Below, piece after piece: positions 56,512 to 64,000 of a stretch of 64,000 bases of DNA. Below the pieces are notes generated by a model. That model did not search any database. It had not been told where the DNA came from and saw only the letters and a list, made by a program, of their open reading frames with translations. Made by a program: the position numbers and the translations under genes. The stretch spans positions 102,161,458 through 102,225,457 of the forward strand of contig NC_090746.1 of assembly GCF_036898095.1 (NCBI RefSeq), written 5' to 3'. Numbering within the stretch: the first letter of the stretch is position 1; each line of letters begins with the position of its first letter. This DNA comes from Palaemon carinicauda (Eukaryota; Arthropoda; Malacostraca; Decapoda; Palaemonidae).

Positions 56512-57169
56512 GTCTGTTTGTGCTTGCAGGTGTGTGTCATGTTATCAGAAGCCGACAAGAACGAGCTCCCTCCGCATCTCGTTGACACCTACGGAGGAGA
56601 TGTAGTGGGTAGCAACAGCGTTGAGCAGTGACCCAGAGCAACGGAAGTCTGACAGAATTCTTGCCAATAATAATAGACATCTTCCATCAAGTTTTAGACA
56701 GAGAAGACTTTTTATATAGAGTTTGACCAAGAAAAATTAGGTTTTTTATAAGTGTGACAGATAGCAAGACTATCAAAACTTTATAGATGGATGGACTATT
56801 GATTAAGATTTGGTTTGAATATAATATATTTTAAATCATAATTATAGTAGAGAGGGAATGAATATTGTCTTAAAGATTATACATATATAAACTAAATGAG
56901 TAAAAGTTATTATTGCTACGGTCAAATCTATTTAGGCTCATAGCTAAATACTCAAGATTTATCTAACTTTTTCTGTATTCTATTGTTTAGACAAGACTTT
57001 GATCTGCACAAAAAATGGGGAAAATATATTTCCCATTTGTATCCATTATTTAATTTCTATTGATATTCTTTAACTGATATTATCTCCGCGTCTCCTGTGA
57101 TACTTTTAGTACTAGGCTCATGATTGGACTAAAAGAAGTGTTTAGACTTATCTTGTGCTGCTTAATAAA
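46360..57169 (+). CDS. best: Bestrophin, seven coding exons, 352 residues
   Basis: Bestrophins form pentameric Ca2+-gated Cl- channels in plasma or endomembranes. Coding exons: 46422-46492, 48396-48506, 49206-49377, 49825-49954, 50156-50394, 55911-56144 and 56530-56631. All six introns are GT-AG, phases 2, 2, 0, 1, 0, 0; coding length is 1059 bp including the stop. The protein begins MTVVYCDKIASRGG and continues FFKLLLRWRGSVYK, the canonical N-terminus. The pore-neck motif IPVSFVLGFF has the three neck residues conserved (I77, F81, F85). RWW and LPWPD follow, then NIPLVYTQ at the inner aperture. The Ca-clasp motif NPFGEDD begins at N299; D304 and D307 correspond to the two clasp aspartates, and the residue between D305 and D307 is His instead of Asp. 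The chain ends 33 residues later, much shorter than vertebrate family members. The start is the ATG at 46422; the same exon has 62 bp of 5' UTR after an acceptor at 46359, so an upstream noncoding exon is expected. A possible polyadenylation signal is at 57164-57169. Confidence 0.95.
46493..48000 (+). repeat. Intron-1 array of donor-like repeats
   Basis: The intron is built from a degenerate 15-20-bp monomer close to AAGCTTTTGTTAAGGTAAGC, which equals the end of exon 1 plus its own 5' splice site. I counted about 30 exact GTAAGCT words after the true donor, most preceded by G or AG, with AAGCTT occurring throughout. Many are near-consensus donors (AAG|GTAAGC). The copies are best conserved in the first 600 bp and fade downstream. 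In the coding frame the base after the true donor gives an immediate TAA, so using any downstream donor would truncate the protein. Confidence 0.9.
48396..48506 (+). CDS. Bestrophin coding exon 2
   Basis: Acceptor T-run then TTCAG; donor AAAAG|GTATGC. It encodes the end of the N-terminal segment and first membrane helix (WRGSVYKMVWQDMLVFMVLY to PEENK). Confidence 0.95.
48512..48577. repeat. (CT)n tract at the intron-2 donor
   Basis: CT repeats of 66 bp begin five bases after the donor GT at 48507. Confidence 0.95.
48660..48912 (-). mobile_element. SINE in bestrophin intron 2
   Basis: GCTCATGAATGGTAGAGACA, AAGCTAGGACCAGGGAGGGC and the complement of a degraded B box (GGTCTAGAACTCC) appear in family order. 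Confidence 0.8.
49206..49377 (+). CDS. Bestrophin coding exon 3 (pore neck)
   Basis: Acceptor CCTCAG, donor CAA|GTAAGT. It encodes FRNLIPVSFVLGFFVSQVVS, RWW and the conserved LPWPD motif, ending at PGQ. Confidence 0.95.
49447..49641. mobile_element. 195-bp MITE in intron 3
   Basis: Long inverted arms (TTTTAGCTCGGAAAAGTTTC and complement, plus outer GCACCACTGCGAGTC) flank a loop with ATTGGTTAGAATTAT. The ends read TATACTCAATT and AATTGACTATA. It pairs with 56178-56374. Confidence 0.85.
49825..49954 (+). CDS. Bestrophin coding exon 4
   Basis: Acceptor TTCTTCTAG, donor GCTG|GTGTGT. It encodes DPESKNVRATILRYVNLTIA to LHHFMVAG, the cytosolic helices after the neck helix. Confidence 0.95.
49962..50034. 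repeat. (CT)n tract at the intron-4 donor
   Basis: CT repeats begin seven bases after the donor GT at 49955 and fill about one third of this 201-bp intron. Confidence 0.95.
50156..50394 (+). CDS. Bestrophin coding exon 5
   Basis: Acceptor CTTTCCAG, donor CAG|GTGAGT. It encodes YLTDVEKIALDNLEVK through IRGQCGGLIGFSCYNIPLVY TQ, including the helix leading to the inner aperture. Confidence 0.95.
50943..50980. repeat. (TAG)n trinucleotide repeat in intron 5
   Basis: A (GTA)n run of about 36 bp. Confidence 0.85.
51533..51800 (-). mobile_element. LINE tail in intron 5
   Basis: A short ATT run is followed by GCTACAACCCTAGTTGGAAA, CCCAACAGGGAAAATTGCCC and AGTGAGGAAAGG, the complement of the family 3' end. 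Confidence 0.8.
52295..52532 (+). mobile_element. LINE tail in intron 5, diverged
   Basis: TTTTCCCTGTTGTAGCCTTT, GGGCTCATAACATCCTGC and GGGGTTGTAGCTTACCTTGT, then AATAATGATAATAAT. Confidence 0.75.
52712..53022 (+). mobile_element. tRNA-derived SINE in intron 5, near full length
   Basis: The head contains GGGGTTTGAGTCCCGCTCAA, a near-consensus B box. The body carries CTGCTGAGTCATCAGCAGCC, GGTCCCAGCTTGGGTGG and ends GCCATTCATGAGCGGCCTTT, followed by an A-rich stretch. This is the reference copy for the family in this window. Confidence 0.85.
53265..53665 (+). mobile_element. LINE 3' end in intron 5, with internal duplication
   Basis: TTCCTTTCCTCACTGGG occurs twice, 120 bp apart, each followed by a version of CCCTTGGGCTTATAGCATCC. 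The end is AGGGTTGTAGCTTACCTTG, then (AAC)n and (AAT)n. Confidence 0.8.
54309..54337. repeat. Poly-A tract
   Basis: About 28 A residues in intron 5. No element end next to it is recognisable. Confidence 0.9.
54480..54700. repeat. Copy of the dispersed repeat seen at 15590-15720
   Basis: GATTTATTGGTTTTTGCTTT, ACCTCCTTGCTCCTA and CCCCATGGGATAGTATTTCG parallel the phrases at 15600-15720. Confidence 0.5.
55425..55888 (+). mobile_element. LINE 3' end in intron 5, next to exon 6
   Basis: The 5' part still encodes a LINE C-terminus: AFSIMRLNTTQYSRSFIP, then LWNDLPNRVVESVE and a stop near 55687. The 3' UTR has TCCTCACTGGGCTATTTTCC and CCCTTGGGCTTATAGCATCT, and the (AAT)n tail ends about 28 bp before the exon-6 acceptor. 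This best preserved copy defines the family in the window. Confidence 0.9.
55911..56144 (+). CDS. Bestrophin coding exon 6 (Ca clasp)
   Basis: Acceptor CTCACGCAG, donor GAG|GTAAGC. It encodes membrane helices VVTIAVYTFFVFSLIGEQYL and FVLLQMFFYIGWIKVAEALL, then NPFGEDDHDFEFN, the calcium clasp. Confidence 0.95.
56178..56374. mobile_element. 197-bp MITE in intron 6
   Basis: Same family as 49447-49641 but opposite orientation. The loop reads GATCGCTGATTGGTTGGAGA and matches the complement of the other loop. Arms include TTTTAGCTCGGAAAAGTTTC. Confidence 0.85.
56451..56509. repeat. (CT)n tract at the intron-6 acceptor
   Basis: CT repeats end 20 bases before exon 7 and act as, or extend, the polypyrimidine tract. 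Confidence 0.95.
56530..56631 (+). CDS. Bestrophin last coding exon
   Basis: Acceptor GTGCTTGCAG. It encodes VCVMLSEADKNELPPHLVDT, aligned with the conserved post-clasp segment, then 13 residues of unrelated tail and TGA at 56629-56631. Confidence 0.9.
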   Translation: MCVMLSEADKNELPPHLVDTYGGDVVGSNSVEQ

Positions 57170-57190
57170 CATAAGTTTTTTATAAGCATA
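56632..57190 (+). other. Bestrophin 3' UTR with AATAAA
   Basis: AT-rich sequence follows the stop. AATAAA at 57164-57169 is the best polyadenylation signal seen. Confidence 0.5.
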
Positions 57191-57915
57191 ATGTATTTAA
57201 CCTTATATATACTTGTGTATTTTGTATTCTCAATACTTTATGATGTATTTTGATTATTCTAAATGTATGAATATACAACTTTGGTCTTCCTGCTCGATGG
57301 AGTGAGTAACTGTGACGTCACCAGGCCTATTTTAACCTACAGTTCATGGCTTCAATCAGTACAGATATGTAATATAGGTCTAGTTAGAGGTTTACCAGAA
57401 ACCTCTATAGGAAGCCTAAGGCTTGTAGCACCATTCTGCTTTTCCAACTAGGGTTGCAGGCAGTGCGTTATCAACTCATGAGAGGACCCATAGGCTTCGA
57501 GCTTCTTTAGGTTCCTTGACTTCCCCTGACGGGCCTCCTGGCATATTTCACATTCTTTCCGTACAGTTTACTACAATAATATTACAACTGAAGTAAACAA
57601 TCCATAGTTGTCACATTTAACTCTAATGAGAAAAAGTTGCACAAGCCCCCTAGGCTTCATCCTAGGCTAGTCTTATGGATGATGCGACCTTGTTTGCAGG
57701 TGGTTTTGCTACTATGATAATAGCAATAATATCAATAATATTGTCATAAGATGCTAAGTTATTTGGTCAGAAGACTGACTAGTTAGATGAGTAAGTGAAA
57801 TTTGCCATGCCATATGTCTCATTGCAAATTAATGCTAGTACGGCCAAACTGACGATGGGTATTGTGGAATAGATGGAATATGAGTAGGCATTGCATAGCA
57901 AATGTATGTTGGTTG
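57191..57915. other. No recognisable gene
   Basis: Contains a short TTCTGCTTTTCCAACTAGGG LINE-tail relic near 57435 and nothing else that I can support. Confidence 0.5.
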
Positions 57916-57917
57916 AT

Positions 57918-58015
57918 ATTATTATTATTATTATTATTATCTAAGCTACAGCCAAAGTCGGAAAAGAAGGTTGGCCAAGGTACCAGCCACCCATTAAGAT
58001 ACTACAGCTAGAGAG
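57918..58015 (-). mobile_element. LINE tail relic with (ATT)n
   Basis: An ATT run followed by CTAAGCTACAGCCAAAGTCG, a diverged complement of the family end. Confidence 0.55.
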
Positions 58016-58334
58016 TTATTGGGTCCTTTGATTGGTCAGATAGTACTGTATGGGATCCCACTCCAATTACAGATCATTTTTCCTTTGCCTACACATACAC
58101 CGAATGGTCTGGCCATTTCTTCATACATTCTCCTTTTTTTCTCATGCCTCTGACAACACAAAGATAAGAAAACCATTCTTTTTCACTCAAGTAGCTAGCT
58201 AACTACTGCACTGTAATTGTTCAGTGGCTACTTTCCTCTTGGTATGGGTAGAAGAGACTCTTTAGCTATGGTAAGTAGCTCTACAAAACTCCAAAATCAA
58301 GCTATTATTCTCTATTCTTTAGGTAGTGTCATAG

Positions 58335-58530
58335 CCTCTGCCCCATGGTCTTCCACTGTCTTGGATTTGAATAATCTTGCTTGAGGGTACACTTAGGCAA
58401 AATGTTTCTATCTGTTTACCTATTTCCTTTCCACACAATTTTTCATTGTTGGAGCCCTTAGTGGGCTTATAACATCCTGCTTTTCCCACTAGGGTTGTAG
58501 CTTAGCTGGTAATAATAATAATTATAATGT
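58335..58530 (+). mobile_element. LINE tail with (AAT)n
   Basis: TTGTTGGAGCCCTTAGTGGG, ATAACATCCTGCTTTTCCCA and AGGGTTGTAGCTTAGCTGGT, then AATAATAATAATT. Confidence 0.8.
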
Positions 58531-58979
58531 GATGCCGAGTAAGTTTGTGATATTGGAGAGGTGTTGCTAAGTGGGGTAAGAGACTTGGAAAGAGTATATG
58601 ATGGAAATCATTCGATTTAGTTAAAAGTAACTACTACGTGGTACTTGGAGGTCTAAAGAATGTTATTCCAAGGCAGAGGAGAGTCGTGAATCCTTTGCGG
58701 TTGTAAATGAAACTTAAGTGGCCGGTCAACCTCTACATTACAACCTGACCACTGCCTGCCTAGGAAGTGTTTTAGTGGCTGGGAACTCAGATATAATGCA
58801 ATGAGGTGCCTAGTTAATTATTTTATTATTTTCCTACTCCAATGTCGACTGAAATAAAGGTAAAATCCATCGAAAAAACACTATTCACTATAGGGAAAAT
58901 AGTTTTTCCCGTAACAAAAGTTTTTCCGATCGAAAATATAAATTTCAGGATTCAATCACAAGGTAAAAAAAATAACAGC

Positions 58980-61970
58980 AGCCCACCTAACCTAACCTAG
59001 TAGTTTCCAGGTCACAGACATAGCCACAGGGTAAGCCCCTAGACATCCTACACAAGTCACAAACCTACCCAGGTCACTAACCTGGCAGGGTGCAAGTCCC
59101 ATAGACCTCCTTAACCTTTTCACAAAACTACCCAGGTCACTAGCCTAGCAGGGGGAAAGCCCCTGAACCCACTATCTAGGTCAGAAACCTACCCAGGTCA
59201 CTAGCCTAGCCGGGGGCAAGCCACCTGGACCTCCTACCAGGTCACAGACCTACTCAGGTCACTAGTCCAACAGGGGGAAAGCCCTCTGAACCCATTACTC
59301 AGGTCACAGACCTACTAATGTTACTAGCCTAACAGAAGGAAAGACCCCTGAACCCACTAATCAGGTCACCAGACTAGCAGGGGGCAAGCCACCTGGACGT
59401 CCTACACAGGTCAAAGACCTACTCAGGTCAATTGGCTACCAGGGGTAAAGCCTCCGTACTCGCCTACTCAAGTCACTGGCCTAGCAGGGGGAAAGCCCTC
59501 CGAACACCCTACCCAGGTCACTAGCCATGCAGGGAGCAAGCCATCTGGTCATCCTACCCACGTCACAGACCTATTCAGGTCACTATCCTAGCAGGGGACA
59601 AGCCCCGGACTCGCCTACACAGGTCACAGACCTACTCAGGTCACTAGCCTAGAGGGGGAAAGCCCCCTGAACCCACTACCTAGGTCACAAACTTACCCAG
59701 ATCACTAGCCTAGCAGGGGGCAAGGCACCTGGACCTCCTACCCAGGTCACAGTCCTACTCAGGTCACTAGCCTAGAAGGGGAAAGCCGCCTGAACCCACT
59801 ACCCAGGTCACAAACTTACACAGATCACTAGCCTAGCAGGAGGCAAGGCACCTGGACCTCCTACACAGGTCACTAGCCTAGAGGGGGAAAGCCCCCTGAA
59901 CCCACTACCCAGGTCACAAACTTACACACATCACTAGCCTAGCAGGAGGCAAGGCACCTGGACCTCCTACCCAGGTCACAGACCTACACAGGTCACTAGC
60001 TAAAGGGGGAAAGCCCCCTGAACCCACTACCTAGGTCACAAACTTACCCAGATCACTAGCCTAGCAGGGGGCAAGGCACCTGGACCTCCTACCCAGGTCA
60101 CAGTCCTACTCAGGTCACTAGCCTAGAGGGGGAAAGCCCCCTAAACCCACTACCCAGGTCACAAACTTACCCAGATCACTAGCCTAGCAGGGAGCAAGGC
60201 ACCTGGACCTCCTACACAGGTCACTAGCCTAGAGGGGGAAAGCCCCCTGAACCCACTACCCAGGTCACAAACTTACCCAGATCACTAGCCTAGCAGGGGG
60301 CAAGGCACCTGGACCTCCTACACAGGTCACTAGCCTAGAGGGGGAAAGCCCCCTGAACCCACTACCCAGGTCACAAACTTACCCAGATCACTAGCCTAGC
60401 AGGGGGCAAGGCACCAGGACCTCCTACCCAGGTCACAAACCTACATAGGTCACTATCCAAGAGGGTGAAAGCCCCCTGAATCCACTACCCAGATCACTAG
60501 CCTAGCAGGGGGCAAGGCACCTGGACCTCCTACACAGGTCACAAACCTACACAGGTCACTATCCAAGAGGGTGAAAGCCCCCTGAATCCACTACACAGGT
60601 CACTAGCCTAGAGGGGGAAAGCCCCCTGAACCCACTACCCAGGTCACAAACTTACACAGATCACTAGCCTAGCAGGAGGCAAGGCACCTGGACCTCCTAC
60701 CCAGGTCACAGACGTACACAGGTCACTAGCTAAAGGGGGAAAGCCCCCTGAACCCACTACCTAGGTCACAAACTTACCCAGATCACTAGCCTAGCAGGGG
60801 GCAAGGCACCTGGACCTCCTACCCAGGTCACAGTCCTACTCAGGTCACTAGCCTAGAGGGGGAAAGCCCCCTGAACCCACTACCCAGGTCACAAACTTAC
60901 CCAGATCACTAGCCTAGCAGGGAGCAAGGCACCTGGACCTCCTACACAGGTCACTAGCCTAGAGGGGGAAAGCCCCCTGAACCCACTACCCAGGTCACAA
61001 ACTTACCCAGATCACTAGCCTAGCAGGGGGCAAGGCACCTGGACCTCCTACACAGGTCACTAGCCTAGAGGGGGAAAGCCCCCTGAACCCACTACCCAGG
61101 TCACAAACTTACCCAGATCACTAGCCTAGCAGGGGGCAAGGCACCAGGACCTCCTACCCAGGTCACAAACCTACACAGGTCACTATCCAAGAGGGTGAAA
61201 GCCCCCTGAATCCACTACCCAGATCACTAGCCTAGCAGGGGGCAAGGCACCTGGACCTCCTACACAGGTCACTAGCCTAGGGGGGGAAAGCCCCCTGAAC
61301 CCACTACCCAGGTCACAAACTTACCCAGATCACTAGCCTAGCAGGGGGCAAGGCACCTGGACCTCCTACCCAGGTCACAAACCTACACAGGTCACTATCC
61401 AAGACGGTGGAAGCCCCCTGAATCCACTACCCAGATCACAAACTTACCCAGATCATTAGCATAGCAGGGGCAAGGCACCTGGACCTCCTACTCAGGTTAC
61501 TAGTCTAGCAGGGGACAAGCCCCCGGACTCCCCTACCCAGGTCACAGACCTACTCAGGTCACTAGTCTAGCAGGGAACAAGCCCCCGGACTCCCCTACCC
61601 AGGTCATAAACCTACTCAGGTCACTAGCCTAGCAGGGGGGAAGCCCCAACCCCCACCCAGGTCACAAACCTACTCAGGTCACTATCCTAGCAGGGGGCAA
61701 GGTACCTGGACCCACTACCCAGGTCATAAACCTACTCAGGTCACTAGCCTAGCAGGGGGCAAGCCAACTGGACCTCCTACCCAGGTCACAGACCTAATCA
61801 GGTCACTAATCTAGCAGGGGACAAGTCCCCGGACTCCCCTACTCATGTCATAGACCTACCCAAGTCACTAGCCAAGCATGGGGAAAGCCCCTGAACACCC
61901 TACCCAGGTCACTAGCCTAGCAGGGGGAAAGCCCCGGGACACCACTACTCAGGTCACAAACCCTAAAAGT
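58980..61970. repeat. 3-kb satellite with about 65 AGGTCA hexamers
   Basis: Units of roughly 40 bp alternate: CCCAGGTCACAAACTTACCC, AGATCACTAGCCTAGCAGGG, GGCAAGGCACCTGGACCTCC and AGGGGGAAAGCCCCCTGAAC. I counted about 65 AGGTCA words, all on the plus strand. A higher-order period of about 730 bp is visible: 59866-60595 is repeated from 60596 to about 61270 with few changes. The edges (58980-59860 and 61490-61970) are more diverged. No coding frame is convincing. Confidence 0.9.
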
Positions 61971-63295
61971 AAATCCCAAATAATGTCTTGCCTGATAATT
62001 GAGACTCGGCAGGTTGGGGATTATCGGGGTCTAATGGTTAATGCGCAACAAGGTATGTACACACAAACGAACAGGAGAAGATACGAGCGAAACGTAGAAT
62101 GTCAACAAACAAATGAGACATATCTTTGGATCTTAGGCTGGTAATAGATGCAGATATTTTGTGTAATTCTTCCAGGATTTATTATACGTCCCAGAGAATA
62201 ATATGTAGAGAAGAAAAGGTTACTTTTACCATTACTAATTCCCCAGTAAATTTTCCCCACACAAAACCCACGGTGCCCAACTGGGTAGCCTTCATTGCCT
62301 TAGGATATATCAAGGTATATCTCACTAACTAATTATTGGCGACGGATATGAAGGTCGTTTCCGAAGAAAGCGGGAGTTTTTCTATAGGAACAACAGTTAT
62401 TTAATAAGGAAAGTTTTTCTAGACTGGAACTATAATAATACCGGAAATAAAATCCCTGTTAAAGAAATAATGGAAATATAAATCGCTAGATTTTTGTTTT
62501 GTTTTGAACAGTATGAAAACTGAAATGGTTGAAAATCTTCACCACATATGGCCTCAGCTATCACTTTAGAATAGTTTTTGGCAGTGATAAAGGGATTATA
62601 TTTTGATAAATATCCAAGATGAAAGAGTTATCATAAGCAAAATATGGCTCTTCACATATAATTCAATTATCATAGAATATTCTGATGGTAATTAACGACT
62701 GGAAAATGTTCGGTGTTTAATAAAAAAGTGAGGAAATTAACGTACCTTTCCGTTGTTCAAATAAAAAAAACGATCCTTACTCCAGTACTTTCGTAAATTG
62801 GAGGTGAAAACTTCATTTCCTTGAGATTTTGATTAAAACATACTATAGATGTTATATATAGAGCTTCGTGCATGATTACACTAGTTCAGAACTCTTTAAC
62901 ATTAACTAAGCGCCATGAGATGCTCTAAATATGCAATAAAGTAAAAACGTAGCAGGAAAAACACTTTTTTCGAAATCACAATTATCACAGTTTCCTTTTC
63001 TCGCCAACAGGTGGCTATAGTGTTGCAGGCACCATAAAATACACATATGATCCCAGTTATTATCTTTTTCACAGATTACACTAATCCAGAACTCTTTAAC
63101 ATTAACAACGAACAAGAAGATACAGTACTCTAATTATTATGCAATAAAGTGAAGGCGTAGCATGAACATTTTATTCCCAAAATCACAATTATCAAAGTCA
63201 GTTTCTTTTTCTCGCTAACATATGGCTATAATGTTGCAGGCACCGTAAAGTACACATTGGAGAATTGGCCGACTGCTGGGTCTTTGAGCTCACTC
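61971..63295. other. No recognisable gene
   Basis: AT-rich. Two related segments (about 62870-63050 and 63060-63245) share AGAACTCTTTAACATTAAC, TATGCAATAAAGT and GCTATAGTGTTGCAGGCACC-like phrases, a diverged tandem duplication of about 190 bp. Confidence 0.55.
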
Positions 63296-63299
63296 GGCC

Positions 63300-63655
<356 letters not shown>

Positions 63656-63969
63656 ACATATAAGAAGGCTATACTCTATAAGTATAAAATAATAAAAGAA
63701 TATAATTTTCTCATCCAGCCTTAAGTAAGTCAGAATGAGGAACTGGTGTAATTAAGCCACAACGAAGCTCATCGTACATGATAAAAGACATATTGTGCTG
63801 CCATTCATACCACGTGAATGAAAATTCTTTGAAATCTCCCTAAAAATTTGAATACGAGTTATTTATAGCTAATTCATTAAGACCTCTAAACCTCATTAAT
63901 TAACACAAATTAGTTAATCCAGATTCCAGAAAGGAAACGAGGGTTGTTTTGGGATGAATTAATGCAGGG

Positions 63970-64000
63970 TTTCAAAGGCTCAAAGGTTTAAAGGCCACTC
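63970..64000 (-). mobile_element. SINE 3' end, cut by the window edge
   Basis: AAAGGTTTAAAGGCCACTC matches the start of the minus-strand SINE copies at 8286 and 40101. Confidence 0.6.

Noticed and set aside
58980..61970. Canonical nuclear-receptor dimer element (DR1-DR5)
   Set aside because: The hexamers are mostly spaced by more than ten bases and show no regular short spacing; only isolated half-sites are supported.
61878..62332. Plus-strand frames after the AGGTCA satellite
   Set aside because: The first begins inside the satellite; neither shows a known motif or splice context.

Overview
The window is animal nuclear DNA, most likely from a decapod crustacean such as a shrimp; the species is inference. 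The support is a spliced bestrophin gene with canonical GT-AG introns, dense (CT)n, (TA)n and (AAT)n microsatellites, DIRS-type retrotransposons of the kind known from Decapoda, tRNA-derived SINEs, LINE tails and a Tigger DNA transposon. Nothing bacterial, no operon and no CRISPR array is present.

Layout. (1) 1-7330: decayed DIRS retrotransposon, copy 1, coding strand minus, its 3' end outside the window. It keeps recognisable tyrosine recombinase, RNase H, reverse transcriptase and gag remnants and one inverted terminal repeat. (2) 8836-15165: a 5'-truncated, frameshifted LINE on the minus strand, split by a complete Tigger transposon (9760-13597) with an intact 621-residue transposase, terminal inverted repeats and TA target-site copies. 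(3) 15590-17353: dispersed low-copy repeats. (4) 17354-17670: a fold-back element abutting the next DIRS copy. (5) 17667-35124: DIRS copy 2 in the same orientation as copy 1, bounded by a 45-bp inverted repeat. Its leader, upstream of gag, holds about 11 kb of tandem repeats: 184 apparently identical 45-bp units, then 36 units of a related 34-bp repeat, plus smaller arrays. (6) 35130-46350: repeats, SINEs, LINE tails, microsatellites, one weak divergent-promoter candidate and otherwise no recognisable gene. (7) 46360-57190: a complete bestrophin gene on the plus strand, seven coding exons, 352 residues. The first coding exon (46422-46492) and all exon junctions were assembled by hand from splice sites, and the reading frame closes exactly. 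(8) 58980-61970: a GC-richer satellite carrying about 65 same-strand AGGTCA hexamers. (9) 61980-64000: unannotated sequence, (TA)n arrays, and the start of a SINE.

The only confident host gene is bestrophin, a calcium-gated chloride channel subunit. All eight key pore-neck and Ca-clasp positions that I could align are compatible with function, but the predicted protein ends just after the conserved core, without the long regulatory tail of vertebrate family members. Its introns are unusual. Intron 1 is filled by a degenerate array built from the exon-1/intron-1 junction itself, giving about 30 further GTAAGCT donor-like sequences. Three of six introns carry long (CT)n tracts touching a splice junction. 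A LINE tail ends about 30 nt from the exon-6 acceptor, and two copies of one MITE lie in opposite orientation in introns 3 and 6.

The two observations most worth following are the self-derived splice-donor array in the bestrophin intron and the DIRS leader that generates minisatellites, modest in copy 1 and expanded to 11 kb in copy 2.
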